Source: Linnemannia schmuckeri (lineage: Eukaryota > Mortierellomycota > Mortierellomycetes > Mortierellales > Mortierellaceae). From it: a DNA stretch of 64,000 nt. Under the pieces are notes generated by a model. The model was not told where the DNA came from. It was given only the letters and a program-made list of their open reading frames with translations, and did no database searches. Shown piece after piece: positions 36,007 to 47,300 of the stretch. Location of the stretch: the NCBI GenBank assembly GCA_029449235.1, contig JANATG010000007.1:2666001-2730000 (forward strand), written 5' to 3'. How positions within the stretch are numbered: the stretch's first letter is position 1; each line of letters starts with the position of its first letter. A program made the translations under genes and the position numbers.

Positions 36007-38089
36007 ATGGACCCGCTGCCTCGATTGTCCCTGGAATCTTTCCAACACATCCTCGACATCATCACCTTTAACCACAACTACAACAACAACAAATACAACG
36101 ACAGAAATTCCTACACATCCTACGAATACTATTACATCACTAAGGTCGTTACGCCCCACTCTGTCCGCTCTGCTTCGTGTCAACCGATACATCGCCACAG
36201 TCGCCCACCCCTCCTCTATAACGACCCCTATGATGGCTTCAATAACTCTCCCTACAGCGACTCCAACAAAAAAGAAGGCCCCAATGCTACTCTCCTCGCC
36301 TGTATTCCACTCGACAACCTCTCTGCCACCCTGTCCTTCTATGTCAAACGAGATCCTTTATACCAGCTCAACCTGGCAACTCCGACATTCAATTATCTCA
36401 CTCATGTTCGTCACCTCGCTCCTGCAGGATGGTGAATAGGATCACTCAGCAATATACCGCCGAGGAAGGCCCCTCCGCCGAGGCGGCAATATATCTCCAA
36501 GGGAAAGAGTTTGCGCGTTTGTGCCGATGGAATCATTTTTCGCTAGCCTGCTTCAACAAATACAGCAAGGACGTGGTTCTTCGCATCATGCATCGGGTCA
36601 TTCATTTCCGAGAGTTGGCATGGACTCTCCAACGCCTATTCTCGACCAGCTCGAATCGTTGATAATTTACCTCTCGGACATTCATCATTACCTCAAAGTC
36701 ATCAATCATCTTGGATGACTGGAAGGTGTCCGTTCCCTGCTGAATGAAGTAAACGATTCCTATGGTGTGCGAGTTGACGAGACATCAAAGACTGCTCAAG
36801 AGCAAAGTCATGTAGATCTGCGTCCAGTCTGTCGAGGAACAAACAAGAGCCTTCCCTGGCCGTCTCAAGACTGTCAGCAATAACGCGGGCAATATTCTGC
36901 CATCCTCCGTCGACGATTTCCTTCAGGGTGTCAAGTCCCGGATCGAACAGATGCTGCCTCCATTGTACAAACAAACGCGTCTTATTAGATATAACTGGGT
37001 GCAGTTCTTGGCGCATTCCTTGATGATGGACCTTGGCAACGTGTGGGATCGGTGCGTAAAATAACTAATGCCCAGAGGTCATCCGCAACTGTTCTGCGTC
37101 CCTTCAGAGATGCCGTTCCCTGAGACACTTTGCTAGGTGAGAGGAACTTCCGCTGGGCTGATCAGGAGAAGACGAGATTGATCAGAGGTAATGCAGACAT
37201 CCGTCTGGTGCCACTGAAAAAATTCCATACGTATGGATACCCTCTCTCGACCAGCGATATAGAAGATACTGTAGTCGCCTTATTCAACACGTTGAAGAGC
37301 CTTGGGATTGTTACCATTGCAGATCTGGGTTCTTCTCCAGCCGTTCGAATTGGACAAGGATGGGCGGATCTATTGGACTTGCCAGATTCTAATTTGAGTG
37401 TATCGATTATTCGGCCCGCCCTTATAGGATGGTATAGGAAGAGAAGCTGGGTCAAATCCGGCGGCGGCGTTGGCTATTATTGTTCGTCTTCTCTGGAGCT
37501 GGGACTGATGGATGCCTTTGTTGACGACGCTGAAGTTGACAGGCGAGCTTGTTTACTGGTTCGAGTTTCGTGTGCTTGGAGGGTGCTCAAGGCTGACCAA
37601 GCTGGCCCTTAATATGCGTATCCCGTGCGGCGATGATGATCACAGACGCGTCTTCTCTGAATTGACCTCTTCATGCCCGATCTCTTCACTTACAAGACCA
37701 ACAACAACAACAACAGCAGCACTTATACCAACACAAAACCAGGACATCGTTATACGCCAAACAGTATTGTGTCTAATCTTTTGACAATAGAGATAGAGGG
37801 AGAATAGACGACGGACGATTCTATGGTGCCATTACTTTTCCACATGTTTCACAAAGTGAGAAACGTGACGATGTCCGAGTTTGATGGGTTTAGTCTGAAG
37901 ACTTTATTGGAGACACTAAAGGCCACAAGGGCGTGTATTGACAAGCTGTGAATGGGTCGTCGTGACTCTTCTTCAACGGAGTATGAGATGAACTTAGGGC
38001 AATATCCTACTGATGTTCGCATTAGGGATTATATGACCACACGGCTGTTTCCCTTTATTTTCAGAAAGTTGAGTCCGCCTATCACCTAA
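36007..38089 (+). pseudogene. Second F-box/LRR paralogue, heavily decayed
   Basis: Tandem relative of the 33.1 kb copy. It starts with an F-box (PLPRLSLESFQHILDII), then shifts frame to LSALLRVNRYIATVAHP and back. Later pieces align with the neighbour: PILDQLESLIIYLSDI against PILDQLESLTILLSDL, RLVPLKKFHTYGYPLS against RLVPLSKVTIH, IGQGWADLLDLP against IGHGWLDFPFLR, and YWFEFRVLGGCSRLTKLAL against CRFEFRMLQGCPALEYLRL. The C-terminal part (LLFHMFHKVRNVTMSE, YMTTRLFPFIF) lies at about 37830-38089. Many frameshifts and stops are scattered through it, so it is dead, and older than its neighbour's damage. The match across the whole length supports tandem duplication. Confidence 0.72.
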
Positions 38090-38684
38090 TAAAACAAGGC
38101 AGGTGTATTTCTTTACTTTCCACTTTCTCGCCATCTACACTGCAATGAAATTCTGTGTGCCCAGTACTTATTACACCTGCGTTTCTTTTATTTTATTATC
38201 AAAACAAACAAGCGCATTAATCTAAATCGTCAAGGACTCGACGATATGATGGAGATGAAACGAATCTCTGATTGTTGTCACTGTAACTGATTGATTGATC
38301 AAGTGTGCACAGACCATTGATCCACGTGACTTATTCTCTTCTCAACTGCACCTTGACCGCAAAAAAAAGAGCGCGAAAAGACAAAGTTGGAAGCAGTCAA
38401 GAACATAATGGATGATATGTAAGGAAAGAGTATCCCCCTGGCTGTCTGTTTTATGATTAATATTCGATGGGGTAACGGAAGCAACATAAAATGGGAAGAG
38501 AAAAGGAAAGCAATTGACTATAAGAGCATTGGACGTAGAGAAAGGGACGTTCAGTTTGCCTTTTTTTTTTATTAGCATCTTTTTCGTATTTTGTGAAAGT
38601 GTAGGAGTGTGTGTGTGAGTGTGTAAGTGAGACAGAGAGATAGATTGACAGTGAACACACGCCAACGGTCACCCTTTTTGGTTA

Positions 38685-38686
<2 letters not shown>

Positions 38687-38718
<32 letters not shown>
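38687..38718. repeat. Poly-T run of 32, intergenic
   Basis: Homopolymer at the left end of the CT-rich tract upstream of EFR3. Confidence 0.95.
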
Positions 38719-38719
<1 letters not shown>

Positions 38720-39600
38720 TCTTCAGTCCCTTTTCGTCACTCACTCCTCTCGTCACTCTCTCCTCACCTTTTTGTTTGTTTCTTGAGCCTCTCCGCCCCT
38801 CTCCTCCCCTCTCCTCTTCATTCCATTCTGTTTCTCTCATTTCTGTTCTTCCTTCCTTCTCTCTTTCTATTGACTTGATCACTCTCCTCCATTCATTCAT
38901 AACTCAACAGTGCCAACACGCCTTCCTTACTCCTGACCGACAGACTGACTGTCACTCACTCTCTCTTTCTCTCTCTCTCCCTCCCTCCCCTTTTATCATT
39001 CACACACACTCCCACACTGACTGCTTGACTGACCCCAGTCAGGATTACAACTACAACTACTGCAACGACCGCATCACCCTCCCCTCTCTTCCTTATCCCT
39101 TTGACATACATACATACAGCCATCCACAACAACACACTCCTCTTCCTCCAGACTGACTGCAACCTTATACGTCCACACCCCAGGCTACTTATTACTCCTT
39201 CAGCCATCCCCAGCCATGGTCTGCTGCAGGTAACATACCGACAACGACGAACTCTCGTTCTACTTCTACATTAACCCTCCATTCATTCCCCTTTCTTTTC
39301 TTTTCCCTTAAACTCTATGTCACCAGCGAGATGTAATGACCCTTTTTTTATACTTGCAGCTGTTGTCAGTTCAACTGTGACCCCCTCTGTTCGTCTTCCT
39401 TTCTCCTTCTCCCCCCTTTTTATTCACGGTGTATCTTGTCATGGACAACCGCTCTTCAGTCTCTTCCTCCTTTCCTGTCTGACCATCACCGAGCGAGTCA
39501 GTACGACCACGAGGCTGAGCACGGGTAGCAAACGACATAGAGATTGACCAACAGCAAATAGCAAATGAATTCAAGGGAAGGTGTTTGTTTGCATGTCAAT

Positions 39601-39657
39601 AGCAACAACAACAACAACAACAACAACAACGACGACGACAACAACAACAACAACAGC
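39601..39657. repeat. AAC/GAC trinucleotide microsatellite
   Basis: About 19 triplets, mostly AAC with a GAC block in the middle, in the spacer upstream of EFR3. It lies in no supported reading frame. Confidence 0.9.
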
Positions 39658-40225
39658 CAACCTTATTGGCAGCTGTCCTTGTTGATCTTGTGGGGGAATA
39701 AGAGCGAGCAGTCTGGGCATGTGTCTCTTTTCATATGTGTATGACTAGGTGTGTGTGTGTGCAGTATGTATGGATGTGAACTTACCATGCCCCATCATAC
39801 CCTTACAGGAGTACAACCTTGTTATTGTCCGTTGGACACTATTATAGTTGGTGCAATAATAATACACACCCAAATACCCATCTACTGTATTGCCTCCCTC
39901 CACCTGGGCTCAATTCCACTCTCTTGTGTCGTCCTCTTTGGCACCCTCTCTCTCTCACATCTCTGGTTACCATCGCCCCTTCTTGTCTTCTTTCCTTCCC
40001 TTCCTTCCCTTCATCTCTCTTTCTCTTTTTTTCTTCATCACATCTGCGCACGACATCTCCACTTTTCATCCTCCTTCTCTTCCTTTCTCTCTTCTCTTCT
40101 TTTCGTTCACCTTGAACTCCTTCTACACCGTCTATAATATACTTTCTTTTCGCCCACTCTCCCCTCCTTTCTTTCACTTCGGCACTCCCTTCTCCACCTC
40201 TCTCTGACCCCCGCTATTCGTCGAG

Positions 40226-43200
40226 ATGATTTCTTCGTCAGTCGCTCCTCCCACCCCTCCTCCACCCTCGACGAGATCGCGCGCTGCCTCCATCTCGGCC
40301 TCATCTCTCCACGGTCCTAACGGTACCATTCTTACTTCCTCTTCTCCTGCCGTCCCCCCCGTCCCTCATGCTCATGCCAATGCGACCCACTCCTCCCTCA
40401 TCCCCACCAGGTACATCAAGCACGCCTCGCTCATTAATAACTGCTACCCTACCCGTCCGGACGAGAAAGGGCCTAAGTCAAGCGAGCTGTCGTACTTGGT
40501 CTACTACGCAACCGCCAAACCCGCCAAGCTCTCCAAGGTCGGCAACTTTATCGAACGCCGAGTCGTCCGCGACTACCGTAAAAAGCGCCTCTCGTAAGTC
40601 CCTTTTCTTCTTTCCATTGATCAATTGTTCAAAGCTATTCCTTTCTCTATTATCTTGGGTCTTCGTTTCGTTATCATTATAATCGCGATTGCCACTTAAT
40701 GCACCTTCATTCATTCGAAAGCAATGATACAAAATGACATTTGAGAGCGGGGCTGTACATGTACGGTTCAACTGTGTGTGTGGTCAGAGCTGGCTTCCAA
40801 GCTCTGGCCCGCGTACACACAAAATTATTCTCTTCTTTCATTTTCACATTTTGTGCTGTTCAGCTAATAATTTAGCAGAATACCAACTTCTTGTTTGTCT
40901 TTGTACCCCGAGAGCCCTGCACCAATTTGCATTTGTTTACACCACTCGACATACAGCTTTCATTCTCATCTGCTTCCTCTTGCTCGCCGCTGCCTTCTCC
41001 CTCTTTCTGTCGCTCTTCCTCCACAATCAAACAATTACAAAAAAAAAAAATACTGAACAGAATGGGCCAACAAAGAACGAAGAGCTCTTTTTCCTTGATC
41101 TGTTCGCCAATATTCATTCCGACATTCCTTTTCTTTTTCGTTCAAACTATCGTCGATTGGAGGATTCTATAACCATCCATTATCCAATTTATCACAATTT
41201 CCCGGCCCTCTTACTTTTCATTTTGTATTAACGACTAGCGCAAAAGAAAGTTTTCGACCCAAAAAAAAAAGGGGGAATTGGAAAAAGAGATCAAATGAAC
41301 GATTTTTACCTTCCCTTGTATTTAACCTCTCTCTCAGTGCTCATCTTACAACTAACATACACACTCTCTCGTAATTTTTATTATAATTTGCTCCGCATTC
41401 TCCTTCATTCATTGTGTTATAGCGATGTGCATTGTTCACTCGAGATCATCAAAAGCCTTTTGCTCTCGAGCAAAGCTCACTTGAACATCTTTTCCAAAAA
41501 TATTGTCGTCATCCTCGATACCCTCCTCGTTGACATTTCAGAGTTTGACATTGTTCGCCACTGCCAGATTGTCTTTTCTACTTTTTGCTCGGCCCACGAT
41601 GGATCTACTCTTGGTGTTGATCACGAATTCAAGGTTCTCTATGACCGGGTCGTTGCCCGCTTTTCCTTTATTGCTACTCTTCAAGGCGAAAACACCAATC
41701 GGTAGGTCCGATTTGTTACTTGGATCATTTCTTAGTGGCAAAGTAATCTGTCGAATAACACAAGTCAACTCTCTTGTTTTTTTATAATAATAATAATAAT
41801 ATAGGTACAGGATGGAGGGACTGAAGGCGTTAAAGGGAGTGGTATCATCGACGGCTCTGTACGCTTGCGACCCCAGAGCACAGTTGAGCCTGGTTTTACC
41901 TCCAATTCTCGAAAGCTTGATCGACACTAAGGATGGATTGCAGGTGCCACTGGAAGAGGGCAAAGAGACTGTCGCAGCTTCTCCTAGACCGTCATCTTCA
42001 ATCCACGGAACTCTTCACCCCGAGAGCGAGGTCACGGACGAGGATGTCACCGCCGAAGCATTACAGTGTCTGACTGCCCTTTTCAAAACACCCAACGGCG
42101 CCAACGTCAAGCTCGTCCTCCGACCTACATTTGAATACCTGGACGAGCATAGCATCTGGTGGCCTGCCAGTTTTGGTGTCGGGATTATCAAGGCCATCTT
42201 GAACGCCATCTTGGCTCAGTTCCGGTACATGGTCGTTAACGAGATTTTGTCACTTAAGGAGAGCGTGGACGAGACAACTCCTGATTGGACACTGAAGCTG
42301 CAAAAGAAGGCGACACTTGTTTCCACTTTAGAAGCTGTGTTGGTGTCGCCATTGAAACTTATCGGGATGCCTGTCTTGGAGGTGTTGAATTCTCTTTTGA
42401 CGGGTCTCGTCAAATCATTGTCCAGATCAGCCAACCTGAGCAAGGAGGGCGAATCCAGTCAGCAGCTTGTTCTCGAGACCCTTATCCAAGACGGACTTGT
42501 CAGGAGTGTCGGTACGTTCATTGTTGTATCTACTTATATCAAACAAGTTGCAATGGTATTGCCGGCTGACAACTAATCTCAATCATTATGCTGAATATCT
42601 TAGGTGGCCTAGCAACACATATTTACTACGCCAACCAGGTTCCTCATATCATTTCACATATCGTCGGTAAACTTTCATTCAAGATTGGCGCCACTCCCCA
42701 ACCAGAAACAATCGACGGTGTCCCCTCAGTCGAGTACCGCAAGGCTCTGCTGAGGTGTTTAACCGCAGTGATCAAGATGGGCAAGGATCACGGACGTCGG
42801 GAAGCAGGATTCCATGCGACTGATATCCCCACCGATCTGTTGACTCCCTGTCTTGGACTCTTGCTGGACGAGAATGTCGGCGTGCGTGCTGCCTATGCCC
42901 AAGCACTCATCACCTTTCTGGCGACCGATGATGATAGCCATGGTCAGGATTCCAATTTGGGCTCACCCGTCGCTGCCATCTCGGGTGATCTCTACTTCCG
43001 CGCTGCCACTCACCAGACCTTGCACACCTATGCTCGCCTTCCTACATCAACACCCACAGACATGGCGGCTATCTATGGCATTCTTCGGGCTTTATTTACA
43101 CACTTCCAAGATGACGAATTCATGCGCGTAGTACCTGTTCTATTCTCCCTCCAGGATTGGTGTTTGCAGGAGCCTCTCGAGGGTGAGCCCATAGAACCTC

Positions 43201-44171
43201 ACTTGGTGGAGCGGAAGCGAGCCCTGGCAACGGTGATGGTGATTTATTTACAGAAGGCGCTCGGATCCTACGGGATGACGGAGCCATTGGAGTACCTGGA
43301 CAACATCCAGAGCTCACGCGAAAGTGAGTCTCAGTGGATTCCGATCTACTATGAGAACCAAGAGTCGCTCACGCGGACAACAGGACATCAGTGGGAGACA
43401 CCCTCAGAGCCCCTGTCGCCCATATTGACGCATCCTCTTGCCCGTGACCATTTGGTGACTCTGTTGACTACCGTTTCGGACCGCTTCCGAGCAGGCGCTG
43501 ATCGGTTTGGCCTTGCATTCAACCCCGAGAGCCAGTCCAACATGACAACCCTCCAGTCTGCCAACCAAGAATTCGGCAGTGGATTGTTCCCCCCTCCTCT
43601 ACACGGAAACCGTGGTCTACCCGGCCATCGGGTGGACCGTAGCATCGACAGCAGGATCCGTGTCTCACGACTGATGGAGGATTGGGCGTTGCCAAAGATT
43701 ACACCCTTGTCGTCATCGTCTTCTGTCGATGTGGGCTCTGCTGCTGAGGATATTTCCAAGGGCGGCCTCAAGGATTCTGCACAGGTGACCCGCGACGGCA
43801 GCTTTGCCAATGGAGTCTATGACCGGAGCGAGAGCGCTCTCTCGCACAGGGCCATCGGTGTGGATAACCTCAAGGCTGCTCTTGCTACGACACCTGTGGC
43901 TTCGACCGATGCCTTGAACGAGGCTGGTGCAATTGTCACTGTCACGGGCGGAGATGGAAGAGTCAGTACACCGGCTTTGCATTCCTTCTATGCTCTTTCA
44001 ACACACGCGCCCGCGTCGCGGACCAAATTGCCCTTGGGTGCTGTAGGGTCCAGTGTCTCGATTGCTTCTAATCTCGCAGCGTCGCGTCCTGATCTGGCGG
44101 ACCTGTTGAACAAGATCCAAGTTACTGTACCCAGCACCCAACAGCACTCTCTCGTTACCCCTCCTTACTAG
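40226..44171 (+). CDS. EFR3: EFR3 homologue, plasma-membrane anchor of PI 4-kinase III alpha (Stt4)
   Basis: Helical-repeat protein of 973 aa in four exons: 40226-40593, 41423-41701, 41805-42511, 42604-44171. In yeast, Efr3 with Ypp1 recruits the PI4-kinase Stt4 to the plasma membrane to make PI4P. Seen: a Ser/Pro-rich N-terminal 60 residues, then the conserved start of the fold (HASLINNCYP, SSELSYLVYYATAKPAKLSKVGNF, IERRVVRDYRKKRLSDVH across the first splice), armadillo/HEAT-like helices to about 600, and a disordered Ser-rich tail. The splices restore NTNRYRMEGLKALKG and SVGGLATHIYYANQ. Basic residues near the N-terminus fit membrane binding as in yeast; there is no N-terminal Cys cluster like that of animal EFR3. 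The 829-bp first intron holds no convincing exon. The gene converges with RICTOR, stop codons 144 bp apart. Confidence 0.86.
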
Positions 44172-44315
44172 AGTATTCTTTATGGCACTGACAGCCTCTT
44201 CTCCTCTCTCACTTATTACCATCGTCGCCTCTACATCCTCGTTAATAAACCTTCTCACCCTATGCTCTTCATTCTTTTTGAAACGTGTTGTTCGTTTATT
44301 GTTTGTTAGTTGTTC

Positions 44316-47300
44316 TCAGCGGAGACCAAGACCAATGGTCGCAGGCTTCTGGATCGCAGTTGCCGCAGCAGAAGTACTACCGTTGTTTTGTAAATCCTCC
44401 CTTGACTCTGAAGAGCTGGTCGTCGTTGTTGCCACTGTCTGAGGAGGAGGAGGAGGAGGAGGAGGAGGAGGAGGAGGGAGGAGACCTCCATTGGATGGCG
44501 AAGGAGCAAGCACAGGAGTAGGAGCAATCACTTGCGATGGTGGCGGGACGTTTGCTAGAGGTGACATGCGCTGAAAGGAAGACTCGACGTTTGCCAAGAC
44601 AGGAGGCGGTCTTGGGAAGGGCACACTTCCAAGACGAGGACTACTTTGAGCAGATTTCGAACCTCCTCCTCCGGACGCCATCATCACTCGTGAATTGCTC
44701 ACTTCGTTCTTCGATCCTGCTGAGGATGTGATCCCACCAATCCTGCTGGCTGCCTGAACATCGCTGAGTCGGCGAGGCTTGGGAGCTCCTGTGATTGGCA
44801 TCAGAGGCGGTGGGGGCGGAAGAAACCCTGGAGATCGAGATCCGTTCTCCTGACGCAGGTCGAGTGATCCCACCCCTTGGTGATGAATAGGCGTTGCAGA
44901 TCCATGAGACCCGTATCCGTTCTCTGTCATTGAGCCCGCCCTAGACCTCGAAAGGGCTTGGTCCTTGACAAACAGGGGAGACAACGGCGTACGCACAGGC
45001 CCACCTGACGACCATTCGGCTCCGTCCTGCATCAGTGGTGAACCAAGAGCAACATGGTTCACAGGCTGATCGGCTTTCCTGGAATCGTCCGCAGTAGTCT
45101 CGTCAGGAACGCCTTCAAGGATACCCGTCAAGGTCGACGACCGGGATCGGCCAGCGGTCGATTTTATCGCCAATGGAGCCTGAATCCTTCCTGCCGAGAG
45201 CGGAGCCAAAGGCGGTCGCTTCCTCCGAGTCTGCGGCAAGTGTGAAAAGTCGGGCAACGGTGCATGCATCCCAATGGTCCCGGTCACGGTGGCGGTGGCA
45301 GTGGTGGTGGTGTTGGTGGAAATTGCTGGTAGGTTAGTTGATGCAGGAGTACTGGTGTTGTTGTTGGCGGAATGGGCGGCCAAAATAGCAGCATTATATT
45401 GTCGACGCGGTCTGGAGCTCATAAAGTTGGCAAAGTTAGGCAGAGCCTTGGGAGGAGGAGGCGGTGGATTGAATCCAATGACAACTTTGGTCGCTCCATG
45501 TCGACTGCTCACGGGTGGGGGTGTCGATATCTGTGGTACTGGATTCTCGTGTATCGAACCGCCCAAAGCAGGCCACCGTTTCCTGTCTTCCTTGTCGTCC
45601 TCCTCTGCGGCAAACATCATGGTCTTGACCCTGGGTGGCAGTGGTGCAAGACCTGCTTCCTTGGCGAAATTCTTGTGGTAAGGCTTGTTGGTATAAAGAA
45701 TCTCGTAGGCATGAGGCGGCGGGCGGGGTGGAGGGGGTGGAGGGAGCGATGGTGTGTACATGGGTGAGCCGAGAGCAACGACTGGCGACGGCTGCTCCAA
45801 TCCTCCCGACAGTGGTCCGCCGTTTGTATGAGTTTCGACATGAGCTAGTGGTATCGAAGCCTCCAACGGCGTCCGGGGAGAATCAGTCGTGACTGACAAG
45901 AGTGCCAACTCGGGCGATAGCTCTTGGGCATCTGTCCGATCTGCCGTTGCTGCTGAAAGGGAAGTATCCAGACGCAAAAGCGCCTTGGATACCGATGCCA
46001 TCGTACGATCTGTCTCCTGAGGAGGTTCAGGGGTATCAGGGGCTTTGGCGGATGGGCTAGATACAGTAGCTGGTATATCCCGTTGTTGTTCCTGGGTGAT
46101 GGGTGAGTCGACCGAAATGGGTGATGTCACCCCGCTCTGGTAAGCGCCCACTCGGCCGGGACTTGAGAGTAATGCTGAGGTACTGATGGGCAGTGGCGGC
46201 TGTCTGAGCTTTCGTTCCGCCAGAGTTCCTCTGAACAATCCCGTGTCGTTGGCTGGTGGCGGCGACGACTGCATTCCAATTGGCGAATCATCTAGCCGTT
46301 GGTAGATCTGCGAGGAGCCTCCCTCCGAGTTTCTATAGGAGAGCAAGGGCGTGGTCATGACGCGTCGATTGACCGCCGCGGCCGACCTCGCTTCTGATGA
46401 GTAGTGCGATCCTGAAGGGAGTCCATATGGGGTCGACGTACCAGATACAGCGCTTGTACTCGCACTCCGCTTGCCAAAGGCGAATACCGTCGAAGGAGTT
46501 CCCGATGGCGTTCCAGTTTTTGTCTTTGTCTCTGTGAGACTCTCCCCAAATCCATCCAAACGATCCCACTGCGTGCCCTCAAACTTGACGTCAAAGAGAC
46601 CCAGGATAAATCGGCGAACTGGCAATCTGAAGTGGTAGTGCGCCAACATGTCGAGAACGCTGCTGTACAAAGCAAGACTGGTAAAGGCATTTGGATGTTC
46701 CGTTTTGATTTTGGCCAGGTTTTTGGATGCACCGTTGGTGAGGATATGGTTGCCTAGTTCTCCTGTCGCCCGCAGAATCTCCTTCTCCACAGCATTTCCT
46801 TCTGTCGTCAACGGCAGCACCAGCTTGGGTATACTCTCCTTGAACAATGTCCACCGCGGCACCTACATCAGCAGACAGGAAATTATGGTGAAAGTTACTA
46901 GCGAGTAGCATACTAACGTAGCAGGCGTTGTCAAATGAAGCAGTCAGATCAGAGTGATAGCATTATCAAGTACCTCCAAAAACCGGCCTAGATCCTTGGG
47001 CAAGCACAGACCTCGAGGGGTACGGTCCAAGTGCAAGATACCTTGCCAGCCATAGTCTTCCAGTATCTCAACACCTTGCGTAGTCTTGCACAGTAAACCC
47101 AGTACGTAGAAGCATGTACTGCGGAATAACGGAAATGTAAATTAGTTTTAACCTCGACCATATGAGCAGAAACAAGTACATTTTGGATGCATGTACTTAC
47201 CCTTTGATGGAAAGGATTTTTGATCTCTCGGCCATGCCTACAATGTACTTGATAAGGTCCTCGTCTTCCAAGAACGGCAGGCCTCCTGGTGTGGATCCAA

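Larger units (their letters stand above)
38090..40225. other. Intergenic region upstream of EFR3
   Basis: About 2.1 kb with no supported gene. It holds a T run of 32 (38687-38718), a long CT-rich stretch (38720-39150 and again 39900-40200), an AAC repeat at 39601-39657, and short TG tracts near 39750. It probably contains the EFR3 promoter and leader. Confidence 0.6.

Noticed and set aside
40734..41231. Open frame inside the first EFR3 intron
   Set aside because: No recognisable domain, strong T/C bias, and the flanking exons join in frame to restore a conserved block.
46355..46362. ACGCGT site near 46,360
   Set aside because: It lies inside RICTOR coding sequence, not in a promoter.
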